Part shown: positions 26,513-34,191 of the stretch, in pieces | How the letters are laid out: the number at the start of each line of letters is the position of its first letter | Position numbering within the stretch: the first letter of the stretch is position 1 | Assembly (NCBI GenBank): GCA_964652155.1 | Contig: CAZZBK010000046.1 | Span: 1 to 36,496, forward strand | DNA: 36,496 nucleotides | Source: CAZZBK01 sp964652155 | Lineage (GTDB): Bacteria > Planctomycetota > Planctomycetia > Pirellulales > PNKZ01 | Reading direction: 5' to 3' | The notes under the pieces: generated by a model | Databases searched by the model: none | Told to the model about the DNA's origin: nothing | Seen by the model: only the letters and a program-made list of their open reading frames with translations | Translations under genes and position numbers: made by a program

Positions 26513-28543
26513 ATGGCATGGCTCGCACTCGAGGCGCGCGGGACGCTGGCACTCAGGCGCGGTTGGATCTGCGCGGTGGGGTTGTGTTGTGCGGTGCTGG
26601 CTGACTCTGACGTCTGGGCGCAGCTTGCCAAGCCAGCGGTCGCCGCGGCACTCAGCGAGCAGGACACACACAGCTTATCGACCGGCCTACACCGATTGCA
26701 GCAATCATTTGCCGCGCGATCGGTCGCGGAGCCCGCGCGGGCCGATGCCGAGATCTTTGCCAAGGGGTTGGAGTGGGCTTTGCGCTACGATCGCGCGTTC
26801 ACCTCCGCCGATGTTCAGTTGCTTCGCAAAGCCCTCGAGCGCGGAGAGCAACGCCTCACCGCGCTGCAAGCGGGCGCGGCTCCGTGGACTCTGCGGCGAG
26901 GCAAGCTGGCGCTCGGCTATCGTTCGCACATCGACGGCTCGGTGCAGCCCTATGGACTGATCGTGCCCAAGGCCTATGACGCGACGAAGCCGATCCGCTT
27001 GGACGTGGTGTTGCACGGCAGCACACGCCCGGTCGGCATGAGTGAACTGCGGTTCCTCGCGCGGTTTGACGAGGGAGATGCTCCCGCCGTGAACCCGCCC
27101 GAGCAGGCTTATATCGAACTGCATCCCTTGGGGCGCGTCGAGAATTGCTACCGTTGGGCGGGCGAGTCCGACGTGTTCGAGGCGATCGACGACGTGTGCC
27201 GCCGTTACCGCATCGACCGCGATCGGATCGTGTTGCGCGGCATGTCGATGGGCGCGTCGGGCACCTGGCACCTGGGGCTCAAGCATCCGGATCAATTTGT
27301 CGCGCTCGGCCCCTACTGCGGCTACGTCGATACGCATCGCTTCTCAGAGACGCCGCTGGCGAGTTTTGTTCGTGTCGGGCCACTCCCCGCGCATCAGGAA
27401 CGGATGCTGCACATGCTCGACTCGGTCGACTACGCGGCCAACGCCGGCGTCGTCCCCGCGATCGCTTGCATGGGGGAAAAGGACATCTTCTTTCAGGCTC
27501 ACGTTATCATGGGCGAAGCCATGCAGCGCGAGGGCCTGACGATGGTCAATCTAATTTCGCCCGGCACCGGACACACGATCGATCCGGTCACGCACGCCGA
27601 GCAGCTTCGCCGCATCGCCGCGCATGTCGAGCGCGGCGCGCAACGTCATCCCGCTGAATTGCGGTTCGTCACCTGGACCTTGAAATACGCGCGCTGTCAT
27701 TGGCTGCGATTGCTGGGGCTCGCACGGCATTACGATCGGGCCGAGTTTTCTGCCCGGCTTGAGGGCACGACCCTCGAGATCGCCGAGCCCCGGAACATCA
27801 CGGCCTTTGCCATCGCCATCGAGCAATTGCCTGTGCGTCCCGACCGCCTGCGCATCGGCACGCAGGAGTTGTCGCTCGCCGCGGCAGCGACCCGGTCCGA
27901 AGTGACGATCGCGGGACGCGAGGGTCACTGGCAACTGGTCGAGCGGCCCGATGGCGCGGCGGCGCGGGGCAAGCGTCCCGGGGTCCAAGGGCCCATCGAC
28001 GATGCGTTCAGCGGACCGTTTTTGTGCGTGCGCGGAACGGGCCAGCCGTGGAACGCCATGGCGCAGCAGTATGCCGATGCGGCGCTGCAACGGTTTGCCG
28101 ACGAGTGGCACCACTACTTTCGCGGCGCGTTGCCCATCAAGGACGACACCGCGGTCACGGCCGAGGACCTACGGACGTTCCATTTGATCCTGTTTGGCGA
28201 CCCCGGCAGCAACGCGCTCATCGCGCGGTCGCTGGCCGACTTGCCCTTGAGCTGGACGCGCGACACGGTCCGCCTAGGGGGGCAATCCCACGCCGCCGCG
28301 ACGCACGTGCCGGCGCTCATCACGTCGAGTCCGCTGACGGGGGCGGCCGATCGTTACCTGGTGCTCAACAGCGGGCATACGTTCCGCGAGTCGGAGTTGG
28401 CCAAATTGAACTATCTGCTGTTCCCACGCTGGGGCGACTGGGCCGTGCTGAACGTCCAGCCGCAACGCGCCGACTCGACCGCGCTCGAAGAGGTCGTTCG
28501 GACCGGATTCTTCAATGAATCTTGGGGGATCGACCCGAACTGA
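26513..28543 (+). CDS. Exported alpha/beta-hydrolase esterase, prolyl-oligopeptidase-like
   Basis: This 676-residue protein has an N-terminal hydrophobic leader (about 11-36, ending VWAQ). The central alpha/beta-hydrolase domain carries nucleophile S245 in GMSMG, a probable acid D324 in GEKDIFF and H354 in GTGHTID. VLHGS near 167-171 would start the oxyanion region. Such secreted esterases cleave polymer side-chain esters or peptides. The C-terminal half (about 400-676) is a separate beta-rich region ending in a segment seen in this esterase group, with no motif I can name. GGAGGA 6 nt before the ATG at 26513 is the best ribosome-binding site in the window and supports this start over the upstream TTG. 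A DUF1501 gene follows after 120 nt. Confidence 0.83.
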   Translation: MAWLALEARGTLALRRGWICAVGLCCAVLADSDVWAQLAKPAVAAALSEQDTHSLSTGLHRLQQSFAARSVAEPARADAEIFAKGLEWALRYDRAFTSADVQLLRKALERGEQRLTALQAGAAPWTLRRGKLALGYRSHIDGSVQPYGLIVPKAYDATKPIRLDVVLHGSTRPVGMSELRFLARFDEGDAPAVNPPEQAYIELHPLGRVENCYRWAGESDVFEAIDDVCRRYRIDRDRIVLRGMSMGASGTWHLGLKHPDQFVALGPYCGYVDTHRFSETPLASFVRVGPLPAHQERMLHMLDSVDYAANAGVVPAIACMGEKDIFFQAHVIMGEAMQREGLTMVNLISPGTGHTIDPVTHAEQLRRIAAHVERGAQRHPAELRFVTWTLKYARCHWLRLLGLARHYDRAEFSARLEGTTLEIAEPRNITAFAIAIEQLPVRPDRLRIGTQELSLAAAATRSEVTIAGREGHWQLVERPDGAAARGKRPGVQGPIDDAFSGPFLCVRGTGQPWNAMAQQYADAALQRFADEWHHYFRGALPIKDDTAVTAEDLRTFHLILFGDPGSNALIARSLADLPLSWTRDTVRLGGQSHAAATHVPALITSSPLTGAADRYLVLNSGHTFRESELAKLNYLLFPRWGDWAVLNVQPQRADSTALEEVVRTGFFNESWGIDPN

Positions 28544-28663
28544 ACGCCCATTGGGCTACGGTCGTTGCCTGCTGCTGGCCGATCATGTACAAAGTTAGAT
28601 GGATGTATTGCTCTGATTCCCCCCGCCTTCGTCATGCCCCCCGCCCCTTCGGAATCGTTCGTC

Positions 28664-30031
28664 ATGTCGCAACTCAACCGTCGCGCCGCCTTGCAAATCG
28701 GAGCGGGGCTTTTCGGTCTCAATGTGCCGCGGGTGTTGCAAGCCGCGGCGAGCCGTGGTGGCGCGAAGCCGGATGTGTCGTGCATCTTTATTTTCCTCGC
28801 CGGTGGAGCGAGCCAGTACGAAACATTTGACCCCAAGCCCGACGCCCCAGCCGAGATACGCGGCCCCTGGGCACCCATCCAGACCAACGTCCCCGGCACC
28901 GTGATCTGCGAGAAGCTGCCGCTGCTGGCTCAACGGATGGACAAGGTGTCGATCATTCGCTCCTGGCAAGGGAAGAACGGCGGCCACGACACGGGCACGC
29001 AGCACGTCGCGAGCGGCTTCTTGCCGCCGCGAGGCAGCCAGTACTTTCCCAACTTCGGCTGCCTGATTAGCGCCCTGCAAGGGAGTCGAGTCAAAGGTGT
29101 CCCACCCCATTTCGGACTCCCCCTCGCGGTCCGCTACACGACTCCGCCCGGTTACCTGGGCGCGGCCTACGACGCATTCAACATCAAGGGGGATCCCAGC
29201 CAGAACGATTTGCAATTGAACAAGCTCAACGTGGCAACCGACCGCTTTGACGAGCGCCGCGCGATTCTCGCCCAAATGGAGCGACTCAGCGAGCTGCGCG
29301 ACTCGAAGCTCGTCCCCTTGGCCACGCACGACAAGTTTGCCGATGAAGCGCTCTCGTTGCTCACCGGCACTGCAATGGCCCGCGCCCTAAAGCTCGACGA
29401 CGAACCCCTGCCGCTGCGCGAACGTTACGGACTTAACGTGTATGGCCAGCGGGTGTTGCTGGCACGCCGACTGGTCGAGGCCGGGGCCCGATTCGTCACC
29501 ATCAATCAGGCCGTGCAGGGGGGGCTGTTCGGCGAGGGGACCACCAACGGTACCTGGGACACGCACCATCTGTCGTTCGATTCGATGATGTCGTTCGCCC
29601 ATGAACCCGCGAACCTACCCAAGGGGTACAAGTGGCAACGCTACGACGGACCCGGCAACTTGCCGCAACTCGACATGTCGCTCTCGACACTGCTGGACGA
29701 CCTCGATGAACGTGGGCTGCTCGATACGACGCTCGTGGTCGCGGTGGGTGAGTTCGGCCGCACGCCTCGCATTAACAAGGATGCCGGACGCGATCATTAC
29801 CCTAACGCCGGCAGCCTGCTCATGGCGGGGGCGGGCGTGAAGCGAGGCGCGGTCATCGGCGCCACCGATCGCAACGGCGCCGTACCCGCCACGCGCCCTT
29901 GGGGACCCGAGGACGTCGCCGCCTCGATCTACCACGCGCTCGGCATCGACGCGCATCGCACCTACTTCCCGCGTCTGCCTCGCCCCACGCCCATCGCCGA
30001 CGGTCAAGTGATCGAGGGGCTCTTCGGCTAG
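28664..30031 (+). CDS. DUF1501 family exported protein (next to esterase)
   Basis: This 455-residue DUF1501 protein has a twin-arginine leader (NRRAALQIGAGLFG, RR near 5-6). Motifs are IFLAGGASQYETFDPKPD, WDTH, GEFGRTPRIN and GRDHY (Tyr for the usual Trp). An insertion of about 30 residues follows WDTH. Two starts are possible, 28634 and 28664; the second puts the Tat motif at the very N-terminus and is used here, although neither has a strong ribosome-binding site. It follows the esterase by 120 nt on the same strand and is convergent with another DUF1501 gene, with a palindromic repeat between them. The substrate is unknown. Confidence 0.9.
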   Translation: MSQLNRRAALQIGAGLFGLNVPRVLQAAASRGGAKPDVSCIFIFLAGGASQYETFDPKPDAPAEIRGPWAPIQTNVPGTVICEKLPLLAQRMDKVSIIRSWQGKNGGHDTGTQHVASGFLPPRGSQYFPNFGCLISALQGSRVKGVPPHFGLPLAVRYTTPPGYLGAAYDAFNIKGDPSQNDLQLNKLNVATDRFDERRAILAQMERLSELRDSKLVPLATHDKFADEALSLLTGTAMARALKLDDEPLPLRERYGLNVYGQRVLLARRLVEAGARFVTINQAVQGGLFGEGTTNGTWDTHHLSFDSMMSFAHEPANLPKGYKWQRYDGPGNLPQLDMSLSTLLDDLDERGLLDTTLVVAVGEFGRTPRINKDAGRDHYPNAGSLLMAGAGVKRGAVIGATDRNGAVPATRPWGPEDVAASIYHALGIDAHRTYFPRLPRPTPIADGQVIEGLFG

Positions 30032-30059
30032 CATTCTGTTGATTTAACGACATTTTTAT

Positions 30060-30174
30060 TGAGCCGACAGGGTGGCTGGTGTTTTGCACAGCAAAACCCG
30101 GCTTGTTGAGGCGGTGTCAGAGGTGAGTTGCCGGGTTTTGCTAACGCAAAACGCCAGCCACCCACAACGGCGAC
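30060..30174. repeat. Nested palindromic repeat, full copy A
   Basis: The core at 30070-30163 has outer arms GGGTGGCTGGTGTTTTGC and GCAAAACGCCAGCCACCC, which pair at 17 of 18 positions. Inner arms GCAAAACCCGGC and GCCGGGTTTTGC are perfect complements. Each side can also fold alone, through GTTTTGC and GCAAAAC. The element lies between two convergent DUF1501 genes. A copy of about 90% identity is at 32132-32246, in the same orientation. Confidence 0.75.
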
Positions 30175-30218
30175 GCTCCCTCGGCTAGCTTGCTCCACGC
30201 GACTCTGCTCGCCTGCCA

Positions 30219-31637
30219 TCAGCCATAGAGGCCCGTGATCGCGCGCCCCTGCGATACGCGCAAGGGTCGTCCAAGCTGGTCGCGGTACTCGCTGTCGGGA
30301 TCGATGCCCAAGGCATGAAAGACCGTGGCGTGCAGATCCCACGGGCCGACACGATCGGCGATCACCTGTCCGGCCAGTCCGTCCGTTTGTCCCCACACGG
30401 CGCCGGCACGCACGCCCGCCCCAGCCATCACGACCGAGTACGCGCTCGCCCAGTGCTTGCGGCCGGGAGATGAGCCCTTGAACTTCTGCTCGTGCGCAAT
30501 CAGCGGAGCGCGGCCGAACTCGCCCAGGCATACGACCAGCGTCGTGTCGAGCAACCCGCGCGTCGCCAGATCGCCCAGCAGCGCCGAAAAACTGAGATCA
30601 AACCGCGGCAAGAGCCGTTCGCGCAGCGACGTGAAGATGTCGTTGTGCGTGTCCCAGCCGTACAGCTCGATGTCGTTCGGGTCGCGATCTTGACCTCGAT
30701 TGTGCTGATTGAACATGACGGTGACGAGCGGCACGCCGGCCTCGACCAATCGCCGCGCCATCAGGCACCCTTGGCCCGAACGATACAGCCCATAACGCTC
30801 GCGCGTCGCGCTCGACTCGCGTCCCAAATCAAATGCCGTGCGGGACTGCGGCGACGCGAGCAGTTCGAACGCCTGCCGATACAGCGTGTTCATATCGAGC
30901 GCGCGTCGATCCGCCGCAAGCTGCGGGCCCACGTCATCGAGCACCGATCGCAACTGGCTCCGCGCTCTCAAGCGCGGCTGCGGCAAATCGACCAGCGATG
31001 CCAGGCCAGGCACCGCCGCCTCGGCCTCGGTCACGTCCCCGAGCATCAGCGGTTCGACTTCACGCCCCAGGCTGCCGCCGTATTGGCCAGGCAGCGGCTC
31101 GTCGACGGTCAAGCCCGGCGCGTTGACATACACGGCATCGTAAGGGAACCGTTGCTGAGGCCGCGCCTGACGCAGCACCGCGCCGATCGTTGGTTCATCG
31201 GTCGGGCGCGGTGGCGGGTTCGACGAAATCTTGGCGTGGTAGCGGCCGGTCAGGGTCAAATAGCTGGCCGAGCCGTGGTCGACATCCTGATGCGACACGC
31301 TGCGCACGATCGTGTAATGGTTCGCCAACTGCGCCAGCCGGGGCAAATGCTCGCTCAACTGAATGCCCGGCACCGAGCTGGAGATCGTCGCAAACTCACC
31401 CCGCACGACCTCCGGAGCGTCGGGCTTAGGGTCCCAGGTATCGAGTTGACTCTGCCCGCCATTGCAGAACACCAGGATCACCGACTTCGCGCGGCCAAAG
31501 CCCGGCCGTGTCGAGCGCGGCGCGGCCGCATGACTCGATGGCGATCGACTGCCCGCCGCGCCAAACCAGCCCAGCGACAGCCCAGCCCCCCAGCAAAGTC
31601 GCAGCCAATCACGTCGATTGCAAGCCGGTTGCGGCAT
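30219..31637 (-). CDS. Divergent DUF1501 family exported protein
   Basis: This 472-residue DUF1501 protein has a twin-arginine leader (NRRDWLRLCWGAGLSLGW, RR near 8-9). Motifs are VFCNGGQSQLDTWDPKPD, WDTH and GEFGRAP, then GRKHW where the other four copies have GRDHW or GRDHY. Replacement of Asp by Lys near the predicted metal site, Thr by Ala in EFGRTP, and extra residues between the two motifs suggest a distinct subfamily with changed metal binding or chemistry. The start at 31637 was chosen to place the Tat leader at the N-terminus; the in-frame extension adds 44 residues, and no clear ribosome-binding site is seen. It stands alone between two copies of a palindromic repeat, with a tRNA gene upstream. 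Confidence 0.9.
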   Translation of the reverse strand: MPQPACNRRDWLRLCWGAGLSLGWFGAAGSRSPSSHAAAPRSTRPGFGRAKSVILVFCNGGQSQLDTWDPKPDAPEVVRGEFATISSSVPGIQLSEHLPRLAQLANHYTIVRSVSHQDVDHGSASYLTLTGRYHAKISSNPPPRPTDEPTIGAVLRQARPQQRFPYDAVYVNAPGLTVDEPLPGQYGGSLGREVEPLMLGDVTEAEAAVPGLASLVDLPQPRLRARSQLRSVLDDVGPQLAADRRALDMNTLYRQAFELLASPQSRTAFDLGRESSATRERYGLYRSGQGCLMARRLVEAGVPLVTVMFNQHNRGQDRDPNDIELYGWDTHNDIFTSLRERLLPRFDLSFSALLGDLATRGLLDTTLVVCLGEFGRAPLIAHEQKFKGSSPGRKHWASAYSVVMAGAGVRAGAVWGQTDGLAGQVIADRVGPWDLHATVFHALGIDPDSEYRDQLGRPLRVSQGRAITGLYG

Positions 31638-31882
31638 CTTCGCGCCAAGCCACGACAAAGGGGAGAGCTCCAACGAATCGCGCCGAACCAACGACGGCGC
31701 AACAGCGAACCTCTCCACGCTAACAACACCTGGCTTGCGAAGCAAGTTCGTCCGCGCGCGGTCCCCCACGCCTCAGCCCACGCCGTGTACGGCAGATGAT
31801 CCGCAGCGGTGCCCGGCACGAGGCGTGATCGGCCATGCCCATCCCTCGGTGCGATCGGAGGCACCGTCTTTCGCAAAGAAAA

Positions 31883-31955
31883 TAGGGGTGGAGGGACTCG
31901 AACCCCCGGCCAAGGCATTATGAGTGCCCTGCTCTAACCGCTGAGCTACACCCCC
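31883..31955 (-). tRNA. tRNA with CAU anticodon, probably tRNA-Ile2 (lysidine type)
   Basis: A 73-nt cloverleaf can be drawn fully. The acceptor stem GGGGGTG pairs with CACCCCT with a G-T at 1-72; the D arm contains AGCTCAGCGGTTAGAGC; the anticodon loop is CTCATAA, giving CAU; and the T loop is TTCGAGT. CCA is not encoded. The absence of the initiator signature (no mismatched 1-72, no three G-C pairs at the anticodon stem base) excludes tRNA-fMet. The D arm, the G27-U43 pair and the TTGG after the anticodon stem resemble Escherichia coli ileX more than elongator tRNA-Met. As Ile2 it would need TilS to modify C34 and read AUA. Isotype is the less certain part. Confidence 0.9.
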
Positions 31956-32073
31956 GCTGCCCAAGTATAACAAACGAGCGCTCGCTGGGAATCTCCCTGC
32001 CCCGCCTCGCGCCAGCGGCGTCACTCGTGTGAGCGTCTCAAAAGGTTGTGAAGAATCAGCAGGGGTCGTAAGA

Positions 32074-32131
32074 GTGGCTGGCGTTTTGCGTCAGCAAAAC
32101 CCGGCGAGTGACGCTCGACACCGCCTCGAAG
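32074..32131. repeat. Truncated, inverted unit of the palindromic repeat
   Basis: It starts GTGGCTGGCGTTTTGC, continues through GCAAAACCCGGC, and then reads GACACCGCCTC, which is the reverse complement of the loop of the full unit. It therefore corresponds to a repeat in opposite orientation that stops after its loop. It directly abuts the full copy that starts at 32132. Confidence 0.6.
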
Positions 32132-32246
32132 TGAGCCGACAGGGTGGCTGGTGTTTTGCGTCAGCAAAACCCGGCATGTCGAAGCGGTGTCAGAGGTGAA
32201 TTGCCGGGTTCTGCTGTGCAAAACGCCAGCCACCCACAGCGGCGAC
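32132..32246. repeat. Nested palindromic repeat, full copy B
   Basis: This is the second full copy of the element at 30060-30174, 115 nt long in both places, with the same flanks (GAGCCGACAG on the left and CGGCGAC on the right). A single-base insertion and a few substitutions in the loops distinguish it. It lies 11 nt beyond the 3' end of the symporter gene. The 302-nt stretch 31956-32257 otherwise shows no gene. Confidence 0.75.
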
Positions 32247-32257
32247 CATCACACTCA

Positions 32258-33871
32258 TCAGGCCTCATCCGCCGCATCGCGAAAGATCTCGCGCGGCGAG
32301 ACGAACCCCAACCGCTTGGTGAGCGGCAGCGGCGCGCCATCGACGTCGGTCAATGGCAACGGCGGATCGTTGTGTTGTGTGAACAGCGAGACGGCGATCA
32401 TCAACACGAGCGAGACGATCAGCGCCGGCGGCGAGCCAATGTAGACTGCGTCCCAAACCGCGTCGGCAAAGGCCAACTCGCCGTCGACCGTGTTTTGATG
32501 CGCGGTGTGCTCGTAATAGTAGACCACCGCGGCAATCCAACTCGCGGTTCCGCCCAAAATCGACGCCATGGCGCCGCTGCGGTTGGCCTTGCTCCAGTAC
32601 ATGCCGCAGGCAAACGGGACAAACAATCCCACGAGCAGCACCGACCACGCCATCAGCGCCAGTCGATAAATTTCGCCAATCACCAAGGCCAAGCCGATGC
32701 AGCAACAGCCAATGGCAACGACCATGACGCGCGTCCACCACAACTTTTGCACGTCGTCCACTTGCTTATAGATCATCGGCAGAATGTTCTCGGTGAATAC
32801 GCTCGCGCCGGCCAGAATCGCGCTGTCGGAAGTGCTCATCAGGGCCGACGTCAGCGCGGCGATGAACAAGACATTCAGCCACACCGGCAAATACTGCTGC
32901 GATACCATCATCAGCAAACCTTCGACCTGGTCGTCCGGTATGCTCGGGTTCAATTTGTGGATCATGATGCCGATCAGCGGAGACATCACGCCAAAGACAA
33001 AATACAACACGGCGGCAATGTAGCTCCCCCAGACACTCGTGGCCTCGTTGCGGGCCGACATCGAACGCTGCATCAAGTCCTGCGTGGCCACGCTCCCCAG
33101 GCCAATCGTCAACCACGCGGCAATCCAGTAGAACAGCCCCATGTGCCCGCTGTAGCCCAAGTAGCCGTGCGGTTCAGGGAGCGGAAATAACGTGAACGGG
33201 TCGGGCACGTCGCGTGTGCCGCCGTGCGCCAGCAGCCCCTCCATCCCTCCGGCCGCGCTCAGCACATAAAAGAACACGGTCGCAATGCCCGCGGCCGTGA
33301 AGAACATCTGAATAAAGTCGAGCAGCGTGTCGGCCAGCATGCCCCCCATGGTCGTGTAGCCGGTCACGATCACGCCGACGAGCAGCACGCCGACCCAGGG
33401 AGGTCCGCCGAAGAGCGAATGAACGACCACGCTCCCCGCCACAAACTGGGCGGCGGTCCACACCAGGTAGGCGACAATTTGCACGACCGACCCAATGAAC
33501 CCGACGGCCTTGCCGAACCGCTTCTCGAAAAAATCGATGACCGTGAGATACCGGGCACGGCGCATGAGTCGAATAAAGAACACACCCGAGATGAGCAAGC
33601 AGAGTACCGCACCGAAGGGATCAAAAATCACCCCTTGAAACCCGCGCCGGTAGGCCTGCGCGCTCGCGCCGATCAGCGCCTCGGCCGCGAACCAGGTAGC
33701 CATGATCGAGGCGCTGGTCATATAGATCGGCAACCCACGACCAGCCACAATGTAGTCGGCCGCGTTGTTCACATGTCGGGCAGCCCAATAGCCAATCGCC
33801 ATCCGCACGGCGAAGAACGCTAAGATGCCGAAGATCACCCAGTTGTTATAGGGATAGTTCGAGAGGTCCAT
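32258..33871 (-). CDS. Sodium:solute symporter family (SSS) transporter
   Basis: This 537-residue inner-membrane protein has about 13 hydrophobic segments and belongs to the SSS family, which couples sodium entry to uptake of sugars, proline, pantothenate or organic acids. Supporting segments are AADYIVAGRGLPIYMTSASIM near the N-terminus, the helix-5 region GYTTMGGMLADTLLDFIQ, and ALTSALMSTSDSAILAGAS near helix 8, which in this family holds the sodium-binding Ser/Thr residues. The ATG at 33871 gives an N-terminus directly before the first helix; no strong ribosome-binding site is visible. No enzyme gene is coupled to it, so the substrate is unknown. Confidence 0.9.
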   Translation of the reverse strand: MDLSNYPYNNWVIFGILAFFAVRMAIGYWAARHVNNAADYIVAGRGLPIYMTSASIMATWFAAEALIGASAQAYRRGFQGVIFDPFGAVLCLLISGVFFIRLMRRARYLTVIDFFEKRFGKAVGFIGSVVQIVAYLVWTAAQFVAGSVVVHSLFGGPPWVGVLLVGVIVTGYTTMGGMLADTLLDFIQMFFTAAGIATVFFYVLSAAGGMEGLLAHGGTRDVPDPFTLFPLPEPHGYLGYSGHMGLFYWIAAWLTIGLGSVATQDLMQRSMSARNEATSVWGSYIAAVLYFVFGVMSPLIGIMIHKLNPSIPDDQVEGLLMMVSQQYLPVWLNVLFIAALTSALMSTSDSAILAGASVFTENILPMIYKQVDDVQKLWWTRVMVVAIGCCCIGLALVIGEIYRLALMAWSVLLVGLFVPFACGMYWSKANRSGAMASILGGTASWIAAVVYYYEHTAHQNTVDGELAFADAVWDAVYIGSPPALIVSLVLMIAVSLFTQHNDPPLPLTDVDGAPLPLTKRLGFVSPREIFRDAADEA

Positions 33872-34191
33872 GCAACTCGTCGATCGAAAAAAGTCGAATA
33901 GATATTAGTGCCCCGGCCAGGGTATTTCAGGTCGAAGCAGGCGTGGCGTCTGAGTTTATGCACCCTCGCCGCGACTGTCTATCCGAAGCGGCCGAGCGAC
34001 CCGGCTCCACGAAACTCCCCCAGACCGCTGGGGTTTCATGGGCAGGGGCCAACGGCCAGATCGCCCCCGCCCCTGGGTGGGTCAAAATCGGCCCAATTGA
34101 CTTGTTTTATTCCGGCCTTTTCTCGACAATAGCCGAAGAGTGTCGATACAGCCCCAACTCGTCTGCTCCTACTCGCTCGGGGTTCCTGCTC
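33872..34191. other. 320-nt divergent intergenic region
   Basis: The stretch separates the symporter (leftward) and von Willebrand A (rightward) genes and holds no gene I can support. The in-frame extension of the rightward gene (from 33943) adds 83 residues without a signal peptide and is unlikely to be translated. A TTGACT near 34097 and a TAATAT near 33902 on the minus strand are possible promoter parts, but neither has a convincing partner. Confidence 0.4.

Noticed and set aside
30492..31799. 435-codon open frame on the plus strand
   Set aside because: It is antisense to the fourth-context DUF1501 gene and has Arg/Gln-rich composition without a motif.
31883..31955. Initiator tRNA-fMet
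   Set aside because: The 1-72 pair is present (G-U) and the three G-C pairs at the base of the anticodon stem are absent.
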